From positions 1 through 35,646 of IMG/VR virus record IMGVR_UViG_3300007346_000092: a stretch of 35,646 nt of DNA; one strand, 5' to 3'. Origin of the DNA: a virus. The notes beneath the pieces are model-generated. The model ran no database searches, had not been told where the DNA came from, and saw only the letters and a list, made by a program, of their open reading frames with translations. The translations under genes were made by a program, and so were the position numbers. This document shows, piece after piece, positions 25,649 through 31,884 of the stretch (its first letter is position 1; each line of letters begins with the position of its first letter).

Positions 25649-25859
25649 GCGACAACACCCGGACCCCGACGTCGTGGCGGAACTCCGCAGCGACAGCGAC
25701 CAGCACCCGGACCGACGGCAGGCGAAGGGACGGATCGCACACCTGCCGCACGCTGCTTCGCGTGATGCCTGTACGAATCGACACCCGTCGCTGAGACAGA
25801 CCCGCCTCTGGCATAGCTGCCGCGAGAAGGGCTGCTAACTGCTCGTGATGACTGGACAT
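25548..25859 (-). CDS. XRE-family HTH regulator (repressor-like)
   Basis: 103 aa from the ATG at 25859; a TTG twelve codons upstream is also possible. Residues about 15-50 (EAGLSQRRVSIRTGITRSSV, followed by a recognition-helix-like stretch) match the Cro/CI helix-turn-helix pattern, and the rest is helical. Neither candidate start has a good Shine-Dalgarno, so leaderless translation is possible. It borders the tRNAs and the control region and points away from the right arm. A lysogeny or early-gene regulator is the natural inference. Confidence 0.65.
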   Translation of the reverse strand: MSSHHEQLAALLAAAMPEAGLSQRRVSIRTGITRSSVRQVCDPSLRLPSVRVLVAVAAEFRHDVGVRVLSLGLAAKAAEWGLETVPAVWDAASDHILLRRRQG

Positions 25860-26018
25860 GCGAGACACGTTACAGACGCGAAATAGATATGGCAAAAAAC
25901 TCAGCAGGACCCTTTATGGCAAAGCCTCGTGGGCTACGCGCTTTGGTGCGCTCCGTTCGCGTGCTTCCCGTTCCGTACAGCACCAGGTCAGGGGGCCTTT
26001 GTTCAGTGCGCCGGAATC
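25860..26018. promoter_or_regulatory. AT-rich stretch upstream of the XRE gene
   Basis: 159 bases with an AT-rich part near 25880-25925. It contains TATGGCAAA twice (about 25888-25896 and 25914-25922), 26 bases apart, which could be operator half-sites of the adjacent HTH protein. The rest shows no further structure or gene that I trust. Confidence 0.4.
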
Positions 26019-26094
26019 TGGTGGGTCCCCTGGAACTCGAACCCAGGACCAACCGCCCAAGAGGCGGGTGCTCTACCGACTGAGCTAGGGACCC
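26019..26094 (-). tRNA. tRNA-Lys (CTT anticodon), CCA encoded
   Basis: Read on the minus strand this is 76 bases with a perfect 7-bp acceptor (GGGTCCC/GGGACCC), D stem GCTC/GAGC, T stem CTGGG/TCCAG with one G-T pair, T loop TTCGAGT and an encoded ACCA end. Position 34-36 gives CTT (Lys, codon AAG). Odd points: positions 37-38 are GG instead of the usual AA, and the first anticodon-stem pair (27-43) is a C-T mismatch. It is one base from the next tRNA. Confidence 0.9.
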
Positions 26095-26095
26095 G

Positions 26096-26164
26096 TGGAG
26101 CCAGCGGGTGGAGTCGAACCACCGCCGCCAGGGTTATGAGCCCCAGGGCCGACCGTGCGCTGGC
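26096..26164 (-). tRNA. tRNA-Met-like (CAT anticodon) with truncated D arm, CCA encoded
   Basis: Read on the minus strand it is 69 bases, with a perfect acceptor (GCCAGCG/CGCTGGC), a perfect T stem (GGTGG/CCACC), T loop TTCGACT and encoded TCCA. The anticodon loop is CTCATAA, with a stem containing GGG/CCC at 29-31 and 39-41, the initiator tRNA signature. However, position 1 pairs with 72 (initiators have a mismatch). Only 10 bases lie between position 9 and the anticodon stem, so the normal D stem-loop is missing. It may be a degraded gene, an unusual functional tRNA or an Ile(CAT) type. Confidence 0.75.
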
Positions 26165-26231
26165 ACGAGGGGAGAGTCGCACAGCAGGAGGTCGACGGCG
26201 GGCGGCACTCGGGGAAAGGCAACAGGTGGAG

Positions 26232-26252
26232 GGGTACTTGATGGGTACTTGA
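26232..26252. repeat. Tandem 11-base repeat
   Basis: GGGTACTTGA occurs twice with one base between (26232-26241 and 26243-26252). The 11-base period is close to one turn of DNA, so two protein molecules could bind on one face. It might be an operator. Confidence 0.5.
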
Positions 26253-26362
26253 CTGCTGGGATTTGGAGGGGGTTGGGGTGTGTCTTTATCCCATCGGCCC
26301 ATGAGCGAAGGGGGTGGGGGGAGGGGTTTGCGCGCCCGTACATAGGAAGTGCGCACGCCCAG

Positions 26363-26435
26363 GCGCGATCTCGACCGCGCGCCCAGGCGCCGCGCAATCT
26401 GACCTCGCGCCTGCGCCATCTCAAGCCGCGCCCAG
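26363..26435. repeat. Iteron-like GCGCN-ATCT repeat cluster
   Basis: Three imperfect units with core ATCT at 26368, 26397 and 26418. Each is preceded by GCGCN and followed after 4-5 bases by CGCGC and in two cases CCAG. Spacing is irregular (29 and 21). Could be initiator, terminase or regulator binding sites, or a degenerate duplication. Confidence 0.4.
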
Positions 26436-26838
26436 CTGCACGCGCCCGGTCCGGTGCCAGGCCTAGTGCGGGCCCGAACGCGTCTCCGCACCGTCAGACT
26501 GCGGACGCACCATGACAAACGACGCCGTCCCGGCCCCTCGCCGTCCTTCCGGGGGCCCGCCTGCGCTGATCGCAGCGCATCCGGGGCCGATGCCGCCCGG
26601 GCGAAACAGCCCCCCTCCTCCCCCACACCCGCCCGCCCCCCTCATACGCGCCGGCATCCTTCCATCGCGCGCGGGAGCTTTTCTCTCTCCGCCTCAAACC
26701 GTTGTTCCACAAGGCTTTCAGGACAATCTGCAAACTTTCTTTGGTCTCTCGCTTGTGTTCTCCGTCGGGGGTTCGGTAGGTTTCTCTCGTCGCCACCGAA
26801 GGCGGCCCGGGTTGGACCCCGGATGGAGACCACGAACG

Positions 26839-27618
26839 ATGCGAGCCTCTGCCCCCAGTGTGAAGCCCCGAAACGTCCTGCTCTACCGGGGCCCGTCCAT
26901 GCTCGACGGCGCGCCCATCATCGCTGTTCTGACCGTGCAGTCCGGCAACGCGAAGACCGGCGCCATGCTGCAGACTTGGATTATGCGGGCCGACGTGCGG
27001 CCCAACGAAGCGATCCGCAGCGGCGATGACTCCTCCGTTTGTGGCGATTGCCCACAGCGGCCGGCGCTCGGCGGGGACTGTTACGTCAAGGTCTTTCAGG
27101 GCCCCTTGTCCGTCTACAAGGCGTTTCACCGTGGCAACTACCCCGCCGCGACCGACGCGGACTGGGAAGCCCTGCGCGCTGACGAGCGTCCCGTGCGCGT
27201 CGGCTCCTACGGTGACCCGGCGGCCGTCCCGTTCTCCGTCTGGCACCGGCTGCTTTGCAACCGTCCCGCCGGTCACACCGGCTACACCCACCAATGGCGC
27301 TCTCCGGTCGCCGCGCCGCTCCGGCCGTACCTCATGGCATCGGCAGATTCCGAGGCCGATCGGGTGGACGCGGAACAGCTGGGCTGGCGGACCTTCCGGG
27401 TGCTGCGCGAGGACTCCTTGACCGGGCCCGCTCCGTTGGAATTCCGGTGCCCGTCCGACCCGGCACTCGACACCCACATTCCCTGCAGCAAGTGCAAGGC
27501 GTGCGACGGCTTCGATGCCGACCGCCCGCGCAAGGGTTCGCCCTACATCGTTGTCCACGGCTTCCGGGCCGGGAACGCCCGAAAGCGCGTCGCCTCCCGC
27601 CTCGCTGTCCTGTCCTGA
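26839..27618 (+). CDS. Conserved Cys-cluster phage protein, unknown function
   Basis: 259 aa from the ATG at 26839, following a GGAGAC box; a longer in-frame start at 26512 is rejected because that stretch is Pro/Arg low-complexity. Residues 10-100 hold features of a family I have seen in many phages: GPSMLDGAPIIAVLTVQSGN, KTGAMLQTWIMR, SVCGDCPQRP and CYVKVFQGPLSVYKAFHRG. A second cluster, IPCSKCKACDG, lies near residue 217. The Cys pairs suggest metal binding. I cannot name the family. It is the first gene of the rightward arm. Confidence 0.75.
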   Translation: MRASAPSVKPRNVLLYRGPSMLDGAPIIAVLTVQSGNAKTGAMLQTWIMRADVRPNEAIRSGDDSSVCGDCPQRPALGGDCYVKVFQGPLSVYKAFHRGNYPAATDADWEALRADERPVRVGSYGDPAAVPFSVWHRLLCNRPAGHTGYTHQWRSPVAAPLRPYLMASADSEADRVDAEQLGWRTFRVLREDSLTGPAPLEFRCPSDPALDTHIPCSKCKACDGFDADRPRKGSPYIVVHGFRAGNARKRVASRLAVLS

Positions 27619-27620
27619 TC

Positions 27621-27649
27621 CCTCCCTGCCGCCGGCCCCCCCGGTCGGC
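27621..27649 (+). terminator. GC-rich hairpin after the first right-arm gene
   Basis: A 9-bp stem CTGCCGCCG/CGGCGGCAG (27621-27629 with 27641-27649) just after the stop at 27618. No U-run follows, so it may be a weak terminator, a processing site or an mRNA end-stabiliser. Confidence 0.4.
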
Positions 27650-27699
27650 GGCAGCGGGGGCCGCAGGGCCCATCACCCCACACCGGAAAGGCTGAACCC

Positions 27700-28053
27700 A
27701 TGCTCCACAAGACCTTCGACTGGTACGGCATCCGCCGCGCGTTCCCCGATGCCGTGCTGCTGGCCACCGAGCAGCTGCTAACTAACCGGCTGCCCTACAC
27801 ACGGCCCGGCGCCGACTGGGCCGACGGCGCATGGCTTCTGGAGCACCGCGCCGATGGCTCGTCCCTGTGGCTCACCAACGACGGCGACGGCTTCTACTTC
27901 GTCGTCCGTCCGCCGCTTGACCCTGCGACCGGCGACTACCCCGACAGTTGGACCGAGGACCGCTTGTGCGACTCCGACCGCCCCGGGCGCATCCGACAGT
28001 GGCTCCGCGCCGGCTGCCCCATCCCCCTGACCGTCCGCGCCCCGCGCGCCTGA
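27700..28053 (+). CDS. Unknown protein, 117 aa
   Basis: Starts at the ATG at 27700 with GGAAAGG 8 bases upstream. The N-terminal half is helical; the middle (GSSLWLTNDGDGFYFVV) looks like a beta hairpin, and the C-terminus is basic. I recognise no family. Confidence 0.6.
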   Translation: MLHKTFDWYGIRRAFPDAVLLATEQLLTNRLPYTRPGADWADGAWLLEHRADGSSLWLTNDGDGFYFVVRPPLDPATGDYPDSWTEDRLCDSDRPGRIRQWLRAGCPIPLTVRAPRA

Positions 28054-28064
28054 AAGGACCCACC

Positions 28065-28523
28065 ATGCCCCGCCGCATCACCCTCCCCGCCTCCATCCGC
28101 ACCCGCCCCACCGAATCCCAGCTGGACGCCGCCATCAAGCGCGTCGTCCACCTCACCGACATCGCCAACGCGCTGCTGCGCGAAGTCCGCGCCATCGAGA
28201 AGGCCGGCAAGCGCGCGCTGCTGGAGTCCGCCCGACTCGACGGCGTCCGAGCCGAACGCGCGGCCCTGCAGCGGACGATCGACGCCTTCGCCGTCGAGCC
28301 CGTCTACATGATGACCTGGGACGGCATCGAGGACCGCTGGCTGGGGACCGCCGCCGACATGCACCGCGACTGGGACCGCACAAACCTGTTCTTTGAGGGC
28401 CTCGACTGGCACTGCCCCGATACCGCCGCCCCGTTCGACGTGCCCCTCGACCGCGTCCTGAAGCAGTTGTGCCCCGGCGACCGCGCCCTCAGCGACAACT
28501 GCACCGTCGCCCGCCTGCACTGA
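28065..28523 (+). CDS. Unknown helical protein, 152 aa
   Basis: I start at the ATG at 28065 (AAAGGA upstream); an in-frame start at 27948 is too far into the previous gene. The first half is a long Arg/Ala helix (ANALLREVRAIEKAGKRALL); the second half is mixed with three Trp. No catalytic motif. Probably co-transcribed with its neighbours. Confidence 0.6.
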   Translation: MPRRITLPASIRTRPTESQLDAAIKRVVHLTDIANALLREVRAIEKAGKRALLESARLDGVRAERAALQRTIDAFAVEPVYMMTWDGIEDRWLGTAADMHRDWDRTNLFFEGLDWHCPDTAAPFDVPLDRVLKQLCPGDRALSDNCTVARLH

Positions 28524-28536
28524 GCACCACCTAACC

Positions 28537-28561
28537 GGGCCCGGAAGGCCCAACGGAGACG
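28537..28561 (+). promoter_or_regulatory. Leader hairpin plus GGAGACG ribosome-binding site
   Basis: GGGCC-CGGAA-GGCCC (28537-28551) forms a 5-bp stem 3 bases before the GGAGACG box of the 28564 gene. Similar hairpins precede the 30875 and, imperfectly, the 31184 genes. A translational control element shared by the arm is inferred. Confidence 0.5.
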
Positions 28562-28563
28562 AC

Positions 28564-28794
28564 ATGCCGCACACCTTCCCCGACCACTGCCCCGCCTGCC
28601 ACGGCACCGGCCTGCACCCCAACGGTGAGGACGCCTGCGAGCACTGCACCTACTGGGTCGACGGCGAGCCCTGCCAGACCCGCGAGCAGGTGCTCGCCGT
28701 GCTCCGCGACTACGCCGCCCACGGCGTGCTGGACGAGGTGAGCTACGCCGTGCGCGACTTCCAGCCCACCCCCGCCGAACTGGGGCTGCACTGA
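28564..28794 (+). CDS. Small DnaJ-type zinc-finger-like protein, 76 aa
   Basis: Starts at the ATG at 28564 after GGAGACGAC. CPACHGTGLHPNG near residue 9 is a CxxCxGxG motif, and a second pair CEHC with a later Cys follows, so one or two zinc sites are likely. The rest is a helical tail. The stop overlaps the next start as TGATG. Such proteins can bind nucleic acid or partner proteins. Confidence 0.65.
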   Translation: MPHTFPDHCPACHGTGLHPNGEDACEHCTYWVDGEPCQTREQVLAVLRDYAAHGVLDEVSYAVRDFQPTPAELGLH

Positions 28795-28967
28795 TGCCCC
28801 ACCCCACCACCACCACCCGCGCCGCCCGTCGCCGGTCCGAGGCCCACCTCGCCCGGTGCGAGCGCCCCTACCTCGTCAACGGCGGCCCCGCCGCCCGCCA
28901 CGCCGCCCGCCGGCAGACCCGCACCACCCGCGCCGCCTGGCGCGCCTACCTCCGGAGCCTCCGATGA
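28794..28967 (+). CDS. Very basic 57-aa protein
   Basis: I found this frame by reading the sequence: ATG at 28794 overlapping the upstream stop (TGATG) and a stop at 28965-28967 overlapping the next ATG (ATGA). The product is Arg/Ala/Thr-rich with at least 16 Arg and ends WRAYLRSLR. Being coupled on both sides supports translation. A related but interrupted copy is at 30392-30514. DNA or RNA binding is likely from charge. Confidence 0.55.
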   Translation: MPHPTTTTRAARRRSEAHLARCERPYLVNGGPAARHAARRQTRTTRAAWRAYLRSLR

Positions 28968-29359
28968 ACCGCCACGGCCACACCGCCCACGACATCCTGA
29001 TCACCTTGCCCGACGGACGGGCCGCCCAGTGCCACCGCGATCTCATGTCTGGCAGTTGGGAACTGTGCGCCGCCGACGACTCCGACATCTTCCCCGGCGC
29101 GTCGGTCCACTGCTCCCCCGACTGGGAGCGGGACGACAACGAGCCCGGCTTCGTCGCCTTCTGTGTCACCACGGCTGACGGCTACGTCCTCGCGGAGCCC
29201 GGCGGCTACACCGTCCCGGTGACCTGGACCGGCGACGACATGGACGACGCCGACCTGCACGCGGAGGCGATCCACCGCTGGTTCGCGACCGAAGGGCAGG
29301 CCGCCTTCGCCTGGGCCGCGTGGCACGACGCCGGCCACCGGGTCCCCTGCCCCCGCTGA
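28964..29359 (+). CDS. Unknown acidic protein, 131 aa
   Basis: I start at the ATG at 28964, coupled to the basic protein by ATGA, with CCGGAG about 9 bases upstream. It is acidic, mixed alpha/beta, with Cys in CHRDLM, WELCAAD and VHCSPDW. The C-terminus (FAWAAWHDAGHRVPCPR) has His and Cys. I see no family. Confidence 0.6.
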   Translation: MNRHGHTAHDILITLPDGRAAQCHRDLMSGSWELCAADDSDIFPGASVHCSPDWERDDNEPGFVAFCVTTADGYVLAEPGGYTVPVTWTGDDMDDADLHAEAIHRWFATEGQAAFAWAAWHDAGHRVPCPR

Positions 29360-29370
29360 CCCCCACGCCT

Positions 29371-29436
29371 TGCCGGTGGCCTTGTGACCGGCACCACAGC
29401 GGACGCCCCGCCGCATCAACCCCCGGGGCTGGAGAC
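29371..29436 (+). promoter_or_regulatory. Leader with hairpin, CATCAAC box and GGAGAC site
   Basis: TGCCGGT-N9-ACCGGCA (29371-29377 with 29387-29393) forms a 7-bp hairpin. It is followed by GCACCAC, a CATCAAC box and GGAGAC (29431-29436) before the gene at 29444. The same series occurs before the 30042 gene, so this is a duplicated leader. Confidence 0.55.
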
Positions 29437-29443
29437 TGAGACG

Positions 29444-29953
29444 ATGGAGCACACTCGATTCACCTTGACCCCCGACAACTTCACCAACCCCGGCGAGGAC
29501 TTCACCCGCGCGCACGCCGCCGGCCTTGTCGTGACCGTCGTCAGCGAGCACGACGAGTTCGGCGACTACGCCGACATGGGCGTCGCCGGCGACGTCGAGT
29601 TGTGGGATGCCCGCGACCGGCGCGAGTACCCCGCAGAGGACGGCTGGATCCGCCTGACCGGGCCCTCGCAGTCCTACCCCGTCGCCTACTTCCGCCCGGC
29701 CGACGACGACATGCCCGCCGACTACGTCCAGTCCCTGATCGACGGCTCCACGGCGATCTGCACCGTCCGCGTCGAGGTGCGCCACCCCTCCATCCCCGGC
29801 GTCCTGGGCGAGGCCTCCGTCGGCTGCTGCGGCGTCGTCGGCTACGGCAGCGACGAGGACGACCTGACCAGCATCGCGGGCGACATGGTGGACGAGGCGA
29901 TCCTCGACGCCGAGGACAAGCTCCACGACATCCGCGCCGCGCTCTGCGCCTGA
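29444..29953 (+). CDS. Unknown acidic protein, 169 aa
   Basis: Start ATG at 29444 with GGAGAC upstream; 169 aa. It is rich in Asp and Glu, with DYADMGVAGDVELWDARDRR near residues 47-66 and a C-terminal acidic helix (DMVDEAILDAEDKLHDIRAA). CCGVVGYG contains a Cys pair. Acidity could mimic DNA or mark an inhibitor; that is speculation. It is expressed from its own leader. Confidence 0.6.
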   Translation: MEHTRFTLTPDNFTNPGEDFTRAHAAGLVVTVVSEHDEFGDYADMGVAGDVELWDARDRREYPAEDGWIRLTGPSQSYPVAYFRPADDDMPADYVQSLIDGSTAICTVRVEVRHPSIPGVLGEASVGCCGVVGYGSDEDDLTSIAGDMVDEAILDAEDKLHDIRAALCA

Positions 29954-29967
29954 CCCACCGCCCCCTT

Positions 29968-30038
29968 TGCCGGTAGGGCAATACCGGCACCACCGAGGCA
30001 CGCGCCCGCCTCATCAACCCAGCGGCGCGACGGAGACG
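29968..30038 (+). promoter_or_regulatory. Second copy of the hairpin/CATCAAC/GGAGACG leader
   Basis: TGCCGGT-N8-ACCGGCA (29968-29974 with 29983-29989), followed by CACCAC, a CATCAAC box near 30012 and GGAGACG at 30032-30038. The arms match the leader at 29371-29436, although the loop and linkers differ, so the stem rather than the loop seems conserved. Confidence 0.55.
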
Positions 30039-30041
30039 AAC

Positions 30042-30392
30042 ATGCGACCCACCACCACCACCGACACCGACACCGTGATCCCGTCCGACGCGGGCTACGG
30101 ACCCTGGCGCGTGCGCCTGGTCCGCGAGGGCGAGGCCGAGCCGCTGGTCGAGTTCTACGACGCCGCCGACCCGGAGAAGTTCGGCCCGCGCGGGCAGTTC
30201 GTCAGCCGTTACTACCTGTCGTCGTTCGTCGGCTCCGACCGCTACTCGCGGGGGCCCCGGTTCGCCGGCATCAACCTCGACGGCGGGGTGCGGGCGTGGA
30301 CCCTGACCGCGAAGCAGCACCGCGAAGCCGCCGCCGCCGTCGCCCTGTTGCTCGCGGGCGTGGACCCGACGGACCAGAGCCGGTCGGCCTGA
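30042..30392 (+). CDS. Unknown protein, 116 aa
   Basis: Starts at the ATG at 30042 after GGAGACGAAC. The middle (LVEFYDAADPEKFGPRGQFV, then a YYLSSF stretch) looks like a compact beta-rich fold, and the last 30 residues are helical (KQHREAAAAVALLLAGVD). No family recognised. The stop overlaps the ATG of the degenerate frame at 30392. Confidence 0.6.
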   Translation: MRPTTTTDTDTVIPSDAGYGPWRVRLVREGEAEPLVEFYDAADPEKFGPRGQFVSRYYLSSFVGSDRYSRGPRFAGINLDGGVRAWTLTAKQHREAAAAVALLLAGVDPTDQSRSA

Positions 30393-30514
30393 TGCGCCTC
30401 AACTCCCCCAGCCCCATCACGACCCTGCTGGTGGGTGCCCGGACGCCGACGACACCGTGACCTGCTCGTTCCACACCGCCCGCGAAACGCGCCTACCTTC
30501 GGAGCCTGCGATGA
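30392..30514 (+). pseudogene. Interrupted copy of the 57-aa basic gene
   Basis: The frame starts at an ATG overlapping the previous stop (TGATG), reads 22 codons to TGA at 30458-30460, then continues in the same frame for 17 codons. It ends KRAYLRSLR and a stop overlapping the next ATG (ATGA), exactly like 28794-28967. The conserved end and the paired overlaps suggest a decayed duplicate or a leader kept for translational coupling. Intact function is unlikely unless the stop is read through. Confidence 0.5.
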
Positions 30515-30789
30515 GTGCCCAGCCCACCTGGGTCGAGCGAAACGAGGACAGCTGGGTCGTCGAGGCCAGCGTCCCCGGCCGACCGACCTTCCGAGTCCAC
30601 GTCACCCGCGACGGCGCCGTGCTCTACGTCCACTGGCTGCGGGTCGGCCTGTTCGTCACCGGCCGGCTCGAGGGCGAGTGCGTCAACGTCCGCCACGGCG
30701 GCCGACAGGGCGACGCCTGCACCGAGGACGAGGTGTTTTTGACGGAGCTCCTCGACAACGCACTGCGCCGGGGCTGGTCCGGGCGCTAA
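30511..30789 (+). CDS. Unknown protein, 92 aa
   Basis: I start at the ATG at 30511, with GGAG 7 bases upstream; a GTG at 30457 would be an alternative. Mixed beta/alpha: PTWVERNEDSWVVEASVPGR, then a strand-rich middle (FRVHVTRDGAVLYVHWLRV) and an acidic helix near the end (EDEVFLTELLDNALRR). Layout resembles small single-domain proteins with an anti-host role, but nothing shows that here. Confidence 0.6.
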   Translation: MSAQPTWVERNEDSWVVEASVPGRPTFRVHVTRDGAVLYVHWLRVGLFVTGRLEGECVNVRHGGRQGDACTEDEVFLTELLDNALRRGWSGR

Positions 30790-30796
30790 GAATCTG

Positions 30797-30838
30797 CGTC
30801 TTTCGCTTGCGCCGACGGTCGGCGGCAAGTAAAAGACG
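30797..30838 (+). terminator. Long imperfect hairpin
   Basis: Arms CGTCTTT/AAAGACG (30797-30803 with 30832-30838) enclose a second stem CTTGC-GCCGAC paired to GTCGGC-G-GCAAG with one bulged G. This is an 18-bp interrupted stem right after the stop at 30787-30789. No U-run follows on the plus strand. A terminator, RNase processing site or attenuator is possible. Confidence 0.5.
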
Positions 30839-30847
30839 TACATCAAC

Positions 30848-30870
30848 GGGCCGGGAGGCCCAGGGAGACG
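30848..30870 (+). promoter_or_regulatory. Leader hairpin and GGAGACG site
   Basis: GGGCC-GGGA-GGCCC (30848-30861) stands between a CATCAAC box (30841-30847) and GGAGACG (30864-30870). It combines features of both leader types in this arm. Confidence 0.5.
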
Positions 30871-30874
30871 CACC

Positions 30875-31159
30875 ATGATCCACCTTCCCGCCAACGAACT
30901 GACGCTGGACGAGGCCCGCGCCGCCGGCTTTGTCATCGACTACCCTGCCCACCCTCGCGGCGTCGGCTGCCCCATCAGCACCGGCGTGTTCGGTCAGGGC
31001 GAGCCCTACCCGCAGCGGTTCGACCGCGTCTACGTCCACCGGCTGTGCCCCTTCGCTTGCTGGCTGAAGCGTGACGACATCGCCGGCACCGGCACCCCGG
31101 CCTTCAAGGTCGGCCACACCCGCGACGACGCGCGGGCCTTCATCCGCAGCAACAACTAG
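30875..31159 (+). CDS. Unknown protein, 94 aa
   Basis: Starts at the ATG at 30875. It has Pro/Gly-rich middle segments, VHRLCPFACWLKR (two Cys) near residues 54-66, and a C-terminal helix. The Cys pair could bind a metal or form a disulphide. No family recognised. Confidence 0.6.
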   Translation: MIHLPANELTLDEARAAGFVIDYPAHPRGVGCPISTGVFGQGEPYPQRFDRVYVHRLCPFACWLKRDDIAGTGTPAFKVGHTRDDARAFIRSNN

Positions 31160-31183
31160 GGCCGGGAGGCTTACGGAGACGAC

Positions 31184-31507
31184 ATGGACAACGCACGACC
31201 CCACCCCCTGACCCTGCTCCGGCCGACGGACTGCACGCCGGCCCTGTTCGCCGCTGCGATGCACCACCTGACCGGCGACAACGCCGGCTGGAACCCCGGC
31301 ACACTGCAGGGCTTTGTCTACGACGCCGACGGCTTCGACCCCTACTGCGTCGTGCCTTCCGGCTGCCAGTCCCGCTGGTGGGTTGAGCGGGTGGACGCCG
31401 ACTTCGCGGAAGCCCACGACACCCTGGGCGAGGCTCTCGGCGCCATCGAGGCGCACCGGGCCGGCGACCTGGACGACGACCCGGTGACCAGCAAGCCCCG
31501 CGACTGA
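31184..31507 (+). CDS. Unknown DCTP-motif protein, copy 1 (107 aa)
   Basis: ATG at 31184 after GGAGACGAC. The N-terminus LTLLRPTDCTPALFAAA and the C-terminal WWVERVDADFAEAHDTLGEA resemble the 32461-32769 protein (LRPVDCTPDLFQAAC and FSTLGEALDHAL), so the two are paralogues. Function unknown. Confidence 0.65.
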   Translation: MDNARPHPLTLLRPTDCTPALFAAAMHHLTGDNAGWNPGTLQGFVYDADGFDPYCVVPSGCQSRWWVERVDADFAEAHDTLGEALGAIEAHRAGDLDDDPVTSKPRD

Positions 31508-31512
31508 CCCAC

Positions 31513-31574
31513 CCACCCCGGCGACCCGCCCCGTACCCCGCAGGGGGTCGGGGCTTTCGGGGTAGGGGCAACGG
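31513..31574 (+). repeat. Duplicated intergenic leader, copy 1
   Basis: This stretch matches 31823-31884 at an exact offset of 310 bases with few differences. It contains a stem GCCCCG/CGGGGC (31528-31533 with 31549-31554) with inner CCCC/GGGG pairs. A GGAGACG site follows at 31589-31595. It probably ends one transcript or tunes the next gene's translation. Confidence 0.6.
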
Positions 31575-31597
31575 AAACCGCCCCCTACGGAGACGCC

Positions 31598-31816
31598 ATG
31601 AGCAACGACTACCCCTACTTCGCCATCGTGACCTTCGGCCGCCCGAGCGTGGGCAAGCGCAGGTCCTACTACCGCAGCCTGGACAGCGCGCGGCGCGACC
31701 TCGCCACCCTCGTCGGTGGGTCGATGTCGAACGCCCGCATCGTCGGGTGCGACACCCGGGCGCAGGCGCTCTGCGCCGACATCAGCGACAGCCTCCCTGT
31801 GGTTTCTCGTCGGTAG
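31598..31816 (+). CDS. Unknown basic protein, 72 aa
   Basis: ATG at 31598 after GGAGACGCC. Lys/Arg-rich (GKRRSYYRSLDSARRDLATL), mixed alpha/beta, with two Cys near residues 51 and 59. It lies between the two copies of the duplicated leader, so it looks like a cassette. Confidence 0.6.
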   Translation: MSNDYPYFAIVTFGRPSVGKRRSYYRSLDSARRDLATLVGGSMSNARIVGCDTRAQALCADISDSLPVVSRR

Positions 31817-31822
31817 TCCCCG

Positions 31823-31884
31823 CCACCCCGGCGACCCGCCCCGTACCCCGTGAGGGGTCGGGGCTTCACTGGTAGGGGCGACGG
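31823..31884 (+). repeat. Duplicated intergenic leader, copy 2
   Basis: Second copy of the leader at 31513-31574, with the same hairpin (31838-31843 with 31859-31864). GAGGAGACG follows at 31892-31900. The loop differs (TGA in place of GCA), while the stem is kept. Confidence 0.6.

Larger units (their letters stand above)
26165..26838. other. Non-coding control region between leftward and rightward halves
   Basis: About 670 bases without a gene I can support; the long frames crossing it are Pro/Arg-rich chance frames. It holds an 11-base tandem repeat (26232-26252), a GCGCN-ATCT repeat cluster (26363-26435), C-runs near 26585-26645, and a T-rich, lower-GC stretch at about 26690-26790. It separates divergent gene sets, so early promoters, operators or an origin could be here. 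I see no clear promoter boxes. Confidence 0.5.

Noticed and set aside
25889-26083. Plus-strand open frame beginning MAKNSAG
   Set aside because: It runs antisense through the tRNA-Lys gene and its protein has no plausible domain.
26512-26838. Upstream extension of the 26839 gene to an ATG at 26512
   Set aside because: The extra 109 residues are Pro/Arg/Ser low complexity and cross T-rich non-coding sequence; the conserved part and the GGAGAC box favour 26839.
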